Assembly: GCF_001746915.1 (NCBI RefSeq)
Contig: NZ_MJGC01000045.1
Span: 1 to 64,000, forward strand
DNA length: 64,000 nucleotides
Source of the DNA: Desertifilum tharense IPPAS B-1220
GTDB taxonomy: Bacteria; Cyanobacteriota; Cyanobacteriia; Cyanobacteriales; Desertifilaceae
Direction: 5' to 3'
Shown: piece after piece, positions 42,701-52,245 of the stretch
Position numbering within the stretch: the first letter of the stretch is position 1
Layout: every line of letters begins with the position of its first letter
Translations under genes and position numbers: made by a program
Notes under the pieces: model-generated
What the model was told of the DNA's origin: nothing
Seen by the model: the letters and a program-made list of their open reading frames with translations, nothing else
Database searches by the model: none

Positions 42701-45578
42701 TGGCACGCGTCTGGCGTTTTCTCCGGGGAATTTTAAGACGTTGGGAGGCTCAGAAATTGGGGGCAACTTAAAAGATGTTCTCCCGCACCACCTCGCCCAA
42801 CAGCGCCTCTATTACATTCAGCAGGCTCTAGAAACTGGCGAATTGCAGCTTTACGAGTATCAGATCGAAGTTGATGGCAATCTGCAATATGAAGAGGCTC
42901 GCGTGTTTCCGAGTGGTGCTGATGAAGTCTTTATTGTGGTTCGCGATATTAGCGATCGCACCTTCGCCGAACAAGCGCTTCGCAAAAATCAGGCGCTTTT
43001 GCTAGAAGCGCAACAAACGGCACGGATCGGGAATTGGGAGTTCGATCTAGCCACTCAAAAAATTACTTGGACAGACGAACTCTTTCAAGTTCTCCAGCGC
43101 GATCGCAGTTTGGGAGAACCCGACTATCAGGAAAATTTGAATCTTTATTATCCCGGCGATCGCGAACGACTGCATCAAGTGGCAACGCGGGCGATTGAGA
43201 CGGGCGAACCCTATAAATTGACATTGCGGACGGCGGCTCCGCTAGCAGACGGTTCTATTCAATATCTCGAAGCGATTGGACGGGTTGAAACCAATCGCTT
43301 GGGACAACCCATTCGCCTGTATGGAACGGCTCAAGATGTCACCGAACGGGTACAAATGGAGCTAGAGCTGCGTTCGACTCGCGATCGCCTGCACTTTTTG
43401 CTCACGGCGAGTCCTGCGATTATCTTTAGTTGCAAGCCCGATGGCGATTATGCGGCGACTTTTACCAGCGACAATATTAAGGACATTTTGGGCTATGATG
43501 CCCAATCCTTTTTAGCCGATCCTCGCTCTTGGATCGATCGCCTCCATCCCGAAGATCGCGATCGCGTTTTGGGGGCAGTTCCTCAACTGTTGCAGCAAGA
43601 GCAATTTTCTCAAGAATATCGCCTGCAACACGCCGATGGCAGCTATCGCTGGTTATTCCAACAAATGCGGGCGATCCGCGATGAGTTGGGCAATCCGATA
43701 GAAATTGTGGGTTACGCCATTGATATTACCCAGCGCAAACAAACGGAGCTAGAACTACTCAAAAGTGGCAATTTGCGGGAAGCGATTTTTAATGAATCGA
43801 CGGATGCGCTATTCTTGGTCGATCCAACCACATTATTAACGGTGGATTGCAACGCTCAAGCGATTGAGATATTTGAAGCCTCCAACCGAGAAGAATTGAT
43901 TGGGATTGCAGGAGAAACTCTCCATAAGCATCCCCTTACCCCAGAACAGATGGACGATCTGATAGCACAGATCGCGCGATACGGCTTTTGGAGTCAAGAA
44001 TTTGAATATGTCACCAAAACTGGGCGCGTATTTTGGGGAAACTTTGCGGTTAAGCAGATTCATCTGGCGGAGGGAAACGCGATCGATTTGGTGCGGATTA
44101 CGGATGTCACCAACCGCAAGCAAGGCGAACTTGAACTGCAACAGGCGAAAACCCAAGCCGAAACCGCTAACCAAGCAAAAAGCGTCTTTTTGGCGAATAT
44201 GAGCCACGAACTGCGAACCCCCCTCAATGCAATTTTAGGCTTTACCCAAGTGATGGCTCGCGATCGCTCTCTTAATGCCAGACATCAGGAATCTTTGCAA
44301 ATTATCCACCACAGCGGCGAACACCTGTTGAACTTGATTAGCGATATTTTAGACCTCTCGAAGATAGAAGCCGGACGAGTGGCTCTAGAAGAAAGTAGCG
44401 TGAATGCGATCTCTCTGATTCAATCTATGCGGGAGATGTTCTATCAACGCATCCAAACGCAAAGTCTTCAGTTTCATCTTGAAATTGCTCCCAATGTTCC
44501 CCCCTATCTGATTCTGGATGCCAAGAAACTCCGCCAAGTGTTGATTAATTTGTTGGGAAATGCCGTTAAATTTACGTCCCAAGGGAGCATTACTTTGAGA
44601 GTCGCCTGCGAACCTTCTGCCAGCGATCCGCAGGTTTTCCATCTCTCTTGCACGGTTGAAGATACCGGAATTGGCATCCCCACTAGCGATCTGGAAACGA
44701 TTTTTGAACCGTTTATTCAAGCGCGATCGCAAGACTCGATGCGTCCAGGAACGGGGTTAGGATTGACGATTAGCCGCCGCTTTATCCGCTTGATGGGGGG
44801 CGATATTGCGGTGCGAAGTTCTCCAGGAGAAGGAAGCCAATTTAGTTTTTCAATTCCCGTGCGTCTGGCTGAACCCGTTGAGGAGGCGATCGCCACGCCT
44901 CTGCGTCAGGTAGTAGGTTTGGCTCCCAATCAACCCCAGTATCGCGTGCTTGTGGTTGATGATAACTGGGAAAATCGTCACTTGCTAGCTCAGATTATGG
45001 CTCAAATTGGTTTGGAGGTACGCCACGCCAGTACGGGAGATGAGGCGGTTGCTTGGGCGCAAAGTTGGCACCCCCATTTAATTTGGATGGATATTCGGAT
45101 GCCTGGAAAGGATGGGTATACCGCTACTCAAGAGATTCGGATGATGGATCTTGAGCCGATCCCGGTGATTATTGCCCTAACGGCGCAGGCTTCTTTGAGC
45201 GAACGCGATCGCGCTTTGAGTTCTGGATGTAATGATTATGTCAGCAAGCCGTTTCAACAGGAAATGCTGTTTGCGAAGATGGCAGAATATTTGACGATTG
45301 AATATCGCTATGAAGGAGAACCTGCGGTTCAAGACGTTTCTTTCGTTTATGTTCTCCAACCGACTGACTTGCAGGTGATGTCTCCTGAATGGCGATCGCA
45401 ACTCTACCAGGCGGCACTGCATTGCGATGATGAAGAAATACTGATGTTAGTTCAACAAGTTCCGGCGGAGTATCAAGCGATGCGAGGGGCTTTGGAGAAG
45501 CTGGCGCGAGATTTCCAATTTAGACAGATTCAACAACTTGTCTCTACAAACTCAACAGAGACTCCAGAAGCGCCTTAA
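39753..45578 (+). CDS. Giant multi-PAS hybrid histidine kinase
   Basis: 1941 residues. Two membrane helices (about 7-30 and 350-370) flank a dCache-like extracytoplasmic sensor domain. HAMP at about 375-425, then a coiled coil and about eight PAS/PAC modules ([35 protein letters not shown], and so on) to about residue 1470. HisKA has the phospho-His at 1485 ([15 protein letters not shown]), with an HATPase following ([29 protein letters not shown]). The C-terminal receiver has [13 protein letters not shown]. It lies in line with the multi-receiver protein and a diguanylate cyclase; the signal sensed is unknown. Confidence 0.9.
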   Translation: [1941 protein letters not shown]

Positions 45579-46241
45579 TACAACTCCAAATATCCCGGCT
45601 CAGGCATATCTGTGCGACAATAACTTTATACAGTTTCTAGTCATTTAGACTTAGCGCTATAGCTTCAAAGATGCGATTTAAATCGCATCCATTGCACTTA
45701 ACCTTTGGCGTAACCGATTCTCTAATCGCGAACTTGCGATCGCTATTGCAAGTTCGAGGGTCTAGATGCAAATAACTCAACCTTGCGCTACTTCCAGGCG
45801 CGATCGCCCTTTGCTCAATTGCACCGCCGCCGCTTAAGTTCAACTGAAGAGCGAACCGTATGTTCGTTCCCCTTAGAGTGTCAACTGATACTGGTGTTTC
45901 CTAAATTTAGAAATGGGTTGAAAATGTGGATAGGACGATTCAAGGATTGGGAAAGATGCTCTATATAGTGGTTTTCTCTCCGGTGAGGGACAACGCGGTT
46001 CCCCTAAATCCTCTTGAGTAAGGGGGACTTTCAAGAAAGTGGACTTCACGAATCTGAGAAATGCTTTAAAGATCGGCACCCATGTTTTCACGATTTATTA
46101 TTCGATCCAGAAAACTTTGTCAAGCTTAAATTGAGTGAACTGACGTGCATCTCCAATCCCAAACCGTCTATTAGCCAAGGTGGAAAAATGAATTGGCAGC
46201 AATTCATTCAATATGGCCTACCGTAATGTGACCTTGTAGAA
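45579..46241. other. 660-base intergenic region with palindromes
   Basis: No convincing gene. Structures: a perfect 20-bp palindrome GATGCGATTT/AAATCGCATC (45670-45689), a 9-bp hairpin CGAACTTGC/GCAAGTTCG (45729-45756), and a G/C-run element GTTCCCC...GGGGGAC (45998-46031), which resembles a common cyanobacterial dispersed repeat of CCCCTAAATC...GGGGGACTTT type. Confidence 0.55.
45670..45689. repeat. Perfect 20-bp palindrome
   Basis: GATGCGATTT followed by AAATCGCATC, with no spacer, 90 bases after the giant kinase gene. It could be a dispersed palindrome, an operator or a cruciform; there is no T-run to make it a terminator. Confidence 0.6.
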
Positions 46242-47783
46242 ATGTCAAAAGCCAATATCCTCGTTGTAGATGATTACCCAGATAATTTGAGGACGCTCTC
46301 TTTCATCTTAAGCGAACGAGGCTACCGCGTTAGAAAAGCTATTCATGGCGAAATGGCTTTAGAAACCATTCAAGTAGAACTCCCGGATTTAATTCTATTG
46401 GATATTCGGATGCCTCAGATGGATGGGTATCAAGTTTGTACAAAATTAAAAGCAGAAGATCGCACGCGCGATATTCCCATTATTTTCCTGAGTGCAATGA
46501 ATGAAGCGGCTGATAAAGTCAAAGCTTTCGCGGTGGGCGGTGCAGACTACATTGCTAAACCCTTTCAAGAAGAAGAAGTTTTAGCCAGAATTCAGTATCA
46601 ATTGACCATTCGCCGACAACAACAAGCCATTAACGAACAAAATCGCCGCCTGCAACAGGAAATTCAAGAACGTTACTCCGCCCAAGCTGAAACCCAACTG
46701 TTGCTAACGGTTATTCAATCGGTGAGTCAAGCGTCAGACTTTCCCGAAGCCTTACAAGCCGTTTTATGTGCAGTTCGTCAAGCCATTGGTTGGGATTATG
46801 GCGAGGCTTGGTCTGCCAGTCTCGAACGGGATGTTTTCTTGCTCAGTCAAACCTGTTACGATCGCAGCGACGCTCAGTTACAACAGTTTCATCAAGCCAG
46901 CCTAGACCTAATTTTTCCCCTAGACGGGGGTTTACCAGGACAAATTTGGAAATCTCACCAACCCCATTGGATTGAAGATATTTCCCAAACCTCAGAGTCA
47001 ACCTTTTTACGCGCAGAAATTGCCGCAGAATGCGGATTAAAGACGGCGTTTGGCGTGCCAATTGTCTCGGAAAATGAAGTTTTGACGATTCTTGTCTTCT
47101 TTAAGCGATCGCAAATGCCCCAAGACGCTAAACTCTTACAATTGATTAGCGCGATCGCCCTACAACTGGGTTTGCTCATGCGTCGCAAGCAAGCCGAAGA
47201 CGCTTTGCGCCAACTCAATCAAGAATTGCAGCGCCTCGCCAATCTCGATGGTTTAACCCAAATTGCCAATCGTCGTTACTTCAACCAAGTCTTTCAAGTC
47301 GAGTGGCAGCGCCTAAAACGAGAACAGCAGTTTCTCTCGGTCATTTTGGCTGATGTCGATTACTTTAAGCTCTATAACGATTATTACGGCCACCAAGCGG
47401 GGGATGAGTGCTTAAAACAAATTGCCCACGCCTTAGAAGCTTCAGTTCGGCGTCCGGCTGACCTGGTTGCCCGCTATGGTGGAGAAGAATTTATTATTGT
47501 CCTGCCGAATACGATCGGCGAAGGGGCCGTGCAGGTTGCCGAGAAAATTCAAAAGGCGATCGCCAACCTTCAGATCTTACATCAAAGATCCAACGTCAGC
47601 GATCGCGTTACTCTCAGCTTGGGAATCGCCAGTATCGTGCCTAGCGCCGATATCGAACCGGGACGACTGATTGCTACTGCCGATCGCGCCTTATACGAAG
47701 CCAAAGCCAATGGGCGCAATACTTTCCGCGTTCGCCAGTTTCAGTCCAGTATCTTGACGCCCACCCCCGATCCGCAACCCTAG
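46242..47783 (+). CDS. REC-GAF-GGDEF diguanylate cyclase
   Basis: 513 residues. Receiver at 1-120 (ILVVDDYPDNLR, phospho-Asp in LILLDIRMPQMDGY, IAKPF), a coiled coil, a GAF domain (about 145-310), and a GGDEF domain (about 335-505) with an active-site GGEEF (ARYGGEEFIIVLP), so c-di-GMP synthesis is predicted. Its receiver is very similar to the fourth receiver of the protein at 37408, and it probably receives phosphate from the large hybrid kinase or a relative. Confidence 0.92.
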   Translation: MSKANILVVDDYPDNLRTLSFILSERGYRVRKAIHGEMALETIQVELPDLILLDIRMPQMDGYQVCTKLKAEDRTRDIPIIFLSAMNEAADKVKAFAVGGADYIAKPFQEEEVLARIQYQLTIRRQQQAINEQNRRLQQEIQERYSAQAETQLLLTVIQSVSQASDFPEALQAVLCAVRQAIGWDYGEAWSASLERDVFLLSQTCYDRSDAQLQQFHQASLDLIFPLDGGLPGQIWKSHQPHWIEDISQTSESTFLRAEIAAECGLKTAFGVPIVSENEVLTILVFFKRSQMPQDAKLLQLISAIALQLGLLMRRKQAEDALRQLNQELQRLANLDGLTQIANRRYFNQVFQVEWQRLKREQQFLSVILADVDYFKLYNDYYGHQAGDECLKQIAHALEASVRRPADLVARYGGEEFIIVLPNTIGEGAVQVAEKIQKAIANLQILHQRSNVSDRVTLSLGIASIVPSADIEPGRLIATADRALYEAKANGRNTFRVRQFQSSILTPTPDPQP

Positions 47784-47788
47784 CAAAA

Positions 47789-47812
47789 GGCAGAAAGATT
47801 AACCCTTCTGCC
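47789..47812 (-). terminator. Hairpin between converging genes
   Basis: GGCAGAA (47789-47795) pairs with TTCTGCC (47806-47812). On the minus strand it is followed by CTTTTGC, making it a weak terminator for the P-type ATPase; it could also act for the plus-strand cyclase. Confidence 0.5.
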
Positions 47813-47819
47813 CTTCAGT

Positions 47820-50558
47820 TTAGTTGGGCGGATCGAAGCGATTGGCGATCGCCGCCACTACAATCATCGGTAAGCCAACCGCCGCACAAATCAACCATTG
47901 ATTGAGGTTGAGAGGGGCTGTTGAGAACAACTGATTCATCAGACTCCACTGGCTAAACAGGAATTGCGAAACGATTGCCACCGCAATTCCCACAAAAATC
48001 GCCCGGACATCTTTCACCGATTTACGCTTCCCAGTGAGGTTAGAGACGATGGCTAACCCCAACTGGCTAATACTAATCAGATAAACGATTCGGCCGGCAA
48101 CCAACGCTTGAATCGCCATCGTTCGCGCTAGATCGACATCTCCAGTCGTTCTCCGCGTCCATTCAAACATCCCAAAGATGACTACCCAGTTGAACAGGGA
48201 GATCAAGACGATCCGCTTTAAGAGGTTTTTAGAAAGTAAAGGGGTATTGGGATTGCGGGGCGGGCGCTGCATCACTCGGTCTACCTTGGGTTCAAACGCC
48301 AAAGGTAGGGTCATGGCAATCGAGTTAATCATATTCAACCACAACACTTGCAGCGACAGGATCGGTAGAATCCGGCCCAGCATGACGCTGATCAGAATCG
48401 TCATCGACTCGCCCCCATTCACGGGCAGAATAAAGGCGATCGCCTTCAGCAAGTTTCGATAAACCGTGCGCCCTTCTTCCACCGCCGCTTCAATGGAAGC
48501 AAAGTTGTCATCGGTGAGGATCATATCTGCGGCTTCTTTGGCCACCTCCGTTCCGGCTTTGCCCATCGCAATCCCAATATCGGCTTGTTTGAGGGCGGGC
48601 GCATCGTTAACGCCATCCCCCGTCATCGCCACAACCTCACCTTTAGATTGCAGCGCTTCCACCAGGCGCAACTTCTGTTCTGGGGCAACGCGGGCAAAGA
48701 CTGAAGCATTCTCAACGGCTGTAGCAAAGTCTGCGCCGTCCATTTGGGTAAGTTCCTTTCCGGTATAGGCCAGAACCTCCCCGTTTTTATTAAAGCCCAT
48801 GCGTTGGGCGATCGCGCGGGCGGTAATCGCATGATCTCCAGTAATCATCTTCACCTGAATTCCCGCCCCTTGACAGGCCTCAACGGCTGCGATCGCCTCA
48901 GCGCGGGGCGGATCGATCATCCCTTGCAAGCCAATAAAAATTAAGCCCGATTCAATATCGGCATGTTCTACAGCATGTTGCGTTCCGCCTACAGGTTTCA
49001 GGGCAAACGCCAACACGCGCAACCCCTCGCTAGCCATTGCATCCACCTGTTGGGAAATCAATTGCGGATCGATGGGTTGCAGTTGACCCTGGGGATCGAG
49101 CATCTCACCGCAACGCTGAACAATGGCTTCTACCGAACCTTTCAGGTAAATCGTCCGTTTCCCCGACTGACGATCCAACGCCGCCCCATCATTGAGGGTG
49201 GCCATGTACTGAAATTCTGACTCAAAGGGAATCGTATCTAAACGCGGTCTTTCGCGTTCGAGTTGCGCTTGGGTGAATCCCGCTTTGCGTCCAGCGGAAA
49301 TTAAACCGCCTTCAGTCGGATCGCCGATGGTTCGCCAGCGTCCTTGATGTTCTTCAATATGCGAATCATTGCATAACAATCCTGCAATTAAGCATTGCCG
49401 CAAAGCCACAGATTCATCAAGGTTGACGGGGTTGCCCTCTCGTAAAATTTCCCCTTCCGGGATGTAACCCTCACCCGTTAGATCGTAGTGCTGCATTCCC
49501 GCATAAATGCGTTGCACGGTCATCTGGTTTTCAGTCAGGGTACCCGTTTTATCCGAACAGATGACGGTGGCGCTGCCCAAGGTTTCCACCGCCGGGAGGT
49601 TGCGGACAATGGCGTGACGCCTTGCCATCCGGGAAACCCCAATGGCGAGGGTGACGGTGACGACGGCGGGCAAACCTTCGGGAATGGCACTCACCGCTAA
49701 GGCGACGGCGGCTTCAAACATTGTCACCCAGGATTGACCTTGCCCTAAACCAACGGCGAAGGTAAAGCTAGCAACGCCGAGGATGATGTAAAGCAGGGTG
49801 CGGCTGAATTTGTCGAATTTCCGAGTTAAGGGAGTGGAAAGGCTGGTGCGTTCCTCCATTAATTGGGAAATTTTACCCGTTTCGGTGATGCTGCCAATGG
49901 CGATGACGACGCCGCGCCCTTGCCCAAAGGTGACGAAGCTACCTGCGTAGGCCATGTTGGTGCGTTCGGCTAGGGGGGCATCGGCGTCTAGGGGAGAAAG
50001 GCTTTTCTCGACGGCGACGGATTCCCCAGTGAGGGCGGATTCGTTAATTTGCAGGTTTTTGGCACTCAATAGGCGCAAGTCTGCCGGGACTTTATCGCCG
50101 GAAGCCAGGACAACAATGTCGCCGGGAACCAGTTCGGTAGAGGGAACTTGGACTTTTTGACCGTCGCGAATGGCGGTGCTATCGGTCTGGACGGAGGAGG
50201 CGAGGGCGGCGATCGCGCTTTCGGCTTTAGACTCTTGAATGAAGCCTATGATGGCATTGATGACGGTGACGCCCCAAATAACGCCCGCACTTACCCATTC
50301 ACCCAGAAAGGCTTTAACGGCCCCCGCAATCAGCAAAATGTAGAGAAGCGGTTGGTGAAATTGCAGCAGGAAGCGAATAATGGGGCTTTTGGGGGGTTTG
50401 CCTTTGAGTTCGTTGGGGCCGTACTGTTCTTGGCGCTGTCTGACTTGGGCGGTGCTTAAGCCGACTTCTGCATCGCTGTCAAGCTGTTGGGCAACGGCTT
50501 GAGCGCCTAGAGAATGCCATTGTTGGTTCTGAAGTTGATCGATCGCTGTTTGTGTCAT
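47820..50558 (-). CDS. P-type cation ATPase, PacL/Ca2+-pump-like
   Basis: 912 residues from the ATG at 50558, preceded by GGAG at about 50566-50569; a GTG at 50573 would include that site. It has the N-terminal cation_ATPase_N domain ([14 protein letters not shown]), the actuator loop [12 protein letters not shown], the membrane ion site [12 protein letters not shown], the phosphorylation site [13 protein letters not shown], and the hinge [26 protein letters not shown] and overall length fit type II pumps such as cyanobacterial PacL, which exports Ca2+. It is probably in the plasma membrane. Confidence 0.92.
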   Translation of the reverse strand: MTQTAIDQLQNQQWHSLGAQAVAQQLDSDAEVGLSTAQVRQRQEQYGPNELKGKPPKSPIIRFLLQFHQPLLYILLIAGAVKAFLGEWVSAGVIWGVTVINAIIGFIQESKAESAIAALASSVQTDSTAIRDGQKVQVPSTELVPGDIVVLASGDKVPADLRLLSAKNLQINESALTGESVAVEKSLSPLDADAPLAERTNMAYAGSFVTFGQGRGVVIAIGSITETGKISQLMEERTSLSTPLTRKFDKFSRTLLYIILGVASFTFAVGLGQGQSWVTMFEAAVALAVSAIPEGLPAVVTVTLAIGVSRMARRHAIVRNLPAVETLGSATVICSDKTGTLTENQMTVQRIYAGMQHYDLTGEGYIPEGEILREGNPVNLDESVALRQCLIAGLLCNDSHIEEHQGRWRTIGDPTEGGLISAGRKAGFTQAQLERERPRLDTIPFESEFQYMATLNDGAALDRQSGKRTIYLKGSVEAIVQRCGEMLDPQGQLQPIDPQLISQQVDAMASEGLRVLAFALKPVGGTQHAVEHADIESGLIFIGLQGMIDPPRAEAIAAVEACQGAGIQVKMITGDHAITARAIAQRMGFNKNGEVLAYTGKELTQMDGADFATAVENASVFARVAPEQKLRLVEALQSKGEVVAMTGDGVNDAPALKQADIGIAMGKAGTEVAKEAADMILTDDNFASIEAAVEEGRTVYRNLLKAIAFILPVNGGESMTILISVMLGRILPILSLQVLWLNMINSIAMTLPLAFEPKVDRVMQRPPRNPNTPLLSKNLLKRIVLISLFNWVVIFGMFEWTRRTTGDVDLARTMAIQALVAGRIVYLISISQLGLAIVSNLTGKRKSVKDVRAIFVGIAVAIVSQFLFSQWSLMNQLFSTAPLNLNQWLICAAVGLPMIVVAAIANRFDPPN

Positions 50559-50930
50559 TGGATTAGCTCCCACGTTTCCTCAGATGGGAAAATGCAAGCA
50601 TTTGCTAAGGAGGAAGAGAGGATAAAAAAACTCAATTGTTGATTTTAAAGGTTGATTGTGACTCAAAAATGACAAAAAATTGAGCTGAAGATTGGATTCG
50701 ATCTCAGTTTTTTGGAGGCGATTTCTTGTAAAAAATGACTAAAATAAAAAACAATTTTGTTGTTTAAGCTTGTTTTAGCCAACCTTATATTTTAAGCAAA
50801 TTGTATCCCAATTTTTGGCTAATTTTTATTAATTTTAGGAGCATATAAGTCTTTTGGGAATACTCCCTAAGACAGGGATAGAAGCCACAAGAGGCTTGTC
50901 TGCTGAGTTACAAATTGTGTTGTTGGGCTT
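50559..50930. other. AT-rich intergenic region, no gene seen
   Basis: About 370 bases of AT-rich sequence between two minus-strand genes. No ORF, repeat or clear terminator was recognised; it probably contains the promoter of the Ca2+ ATPase gene. Confidence 0.6.
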
Positions 50931-51290
50931 TTAAACGATCTGATAGCGGACTAAGCGTCTCACCTCAAAGAGCGTCAGGCTTAACCGTTGGGCGATCGCC
51001 TCCTCCAACTCCTCAATTTCAGTGAAGGGAAACTCAAACTCTAGGGAGTAGGTTGTCCCATTCTCAATCCAGGCAATCACAGTTGTAGAATTTTGAGATT
51101 GCCAGATTTTAGCGTGAATAAAAGTAACAGCCGTCTCCGGAGAGGTGGCATTGACTTGCAATCGATCGAGCGCGCCATAAGGACGGCTTAAAAGATGTTC
51201 CGTCAGGATGCCACTCCCTAACCAAAACAGCACTCCACAGGTTGGAATTCCCAACAATAACAGCAACTTGAATATCGCGAAACTTTTCAT
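50931..51290 (-). CDS. Small hypothetical membrane/secreted protein (119 aa)
   Basis: Not recognised. N-terminal hydrophobic segment (about 8-28, LLLLLGIPTCGVLFWLGSGIL) acts as anchor or signal. The rest is a soluble domain with alternating strands (TTVIAWIENGTTYSLEFEFPF) and a helix. Divergent from the response regulator gene at 51480. Confidence 0.55.
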   Translation of the reverse strand: MKSFAIFKLLLLLGIPTCGVLFWLGSGILTEHLLSRPYGALDRLQVNATSPETAVTFIHAKIWQSQNSTTVIAWIENGTTYSLEFEFPFTEIEELEEAIAQRLSLTLFEVRRLVRYQIV

Positions 51291-51479
51291 GAGCCATTCT
51301 GAAAGCGATCGCCAATCCTTGAGCGCTCAAACCCTAACGTTTTGTTGCGAGCGTTCCCCAGCTCTCGCTAAAATCTCACTGCTGGAAGAGGTATTTAAGC
51401 GCTGAACTCCCTACAATAGTGGCGGCACTCTCCCTAAGTTGATAGGGAACTCCTCAAGCATTGGTAGGCATCGAACTGT

Positions 51480-52163
51480 ATGAGAATTTTACTGGTCGAA
51501 GATAACCCAAAGCAATTAGAACCGCTACAAACCGCCTTAACCCAAGCTGGACATCTCGTGGATGGGATTCAGGATGGAGAAACCGCCCAATGGCTGCTCT
51601 CGCACAAAGATTACGACCTGTTAATCCTAGACTGGATGTTACCGAAAGTGAGTGGCGTCGCCCTTTGTCAGCAATATCGCCAGTCGGGTAAAACAGCGCC
51701 CGTTTTGATGCTAACGGCAAAAGACAATACCCTCGATAAAGTCACCAGTTTAGATGCCGGGGCGGATGATTACGTGGTCAAACCCGCTGATATTATTGAA
51801 CTTTTAGCGCGGGTGCGTGCCTTGGGACGGCGATCGCCCCTGTGGACAGGCGATACTATACGCGTCGCCGATCTGCAACTGCACTTAACCACCCTCAAAG
51901 CCGAACGCGGTGCCAAAGATACCCAACTCGCCGTGCGCGAGTTTCATCTTTTAGAGTATTTTCTGCGCCACCCCCAACAAATTCTCAGCCGTCCCCAACT
52001 CGAACAAGCCCTTTGGGAATGCGGTACCGAACCGGAAAGCAACGTTTTAACCACCCTGGTTCGTCGTTTGCGCCAGCGCTTGCAGCACATTGAGGCCGAT
52101 GATTGGATTGAAACGATCTATGGGATGGGTTATCGCCTCGTCCCTAAAGCCTCCCAAAATTAG
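51480..52163 (+). CDS. OmpR-family response regulator, RppA-like
   Basis: 227 residues. Receiver with ILLVEDNPKQLEPLQ, phospho-Asp in LLILDWMLPKVSG, and VVKPAD; C-terminal winged helix with LAVREFHLLEYFLRHPQQILSR and YGMGYRLVP. The receiver's DWMLPKVSG and the adjacent kinase fit the RppA/NrsR-type regulators of cyanobacteria, which respond to redox or metal signals. It is the first gene of a two-gene operon with the kinase 82 bases downstream. Confidence 0.88.
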   Translation: MRILLVEDNPKQLEPLQTALTQAGHLVDGIQDGETAQWLLSHKDYDLLILDWMLPKVSGVALCQQYRQSGKTAPVLMLTAKDNTLDKVTSLDAGADDYVVKPADIIELLARVRALGRRSPLWTGDTIRVADLQLHLTTLKAERGAKDTQLAVREFHLLEYFLRHPQQILSRPQLEQALWECGTEPESNVLTTLVRRLRQRLQHIEADDWIETIYGMGYRLVPKASQN

Positions 52164-52245
52164 CGCGATCGCAGCTTGGCTCTCCTACCCTGATATAGTA
52201 TTGCCATCTTCCTCTTAATTACCCCCTGGGCAAGGATCGTTCAGC

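Noticed and set aside
39753..45578. Several 60-120-residue minus-strand frames within the large kinase
   Set aside because: All lie antisense to well-conserved PAS, HisKA and receiver coding sequence.
45783..46226. Short plus- and minus-strand frames between the kinase and cyclase
   Set aside because: No Shine-Dalgarno, no family pattern, and they run over a dispersed repeat element.
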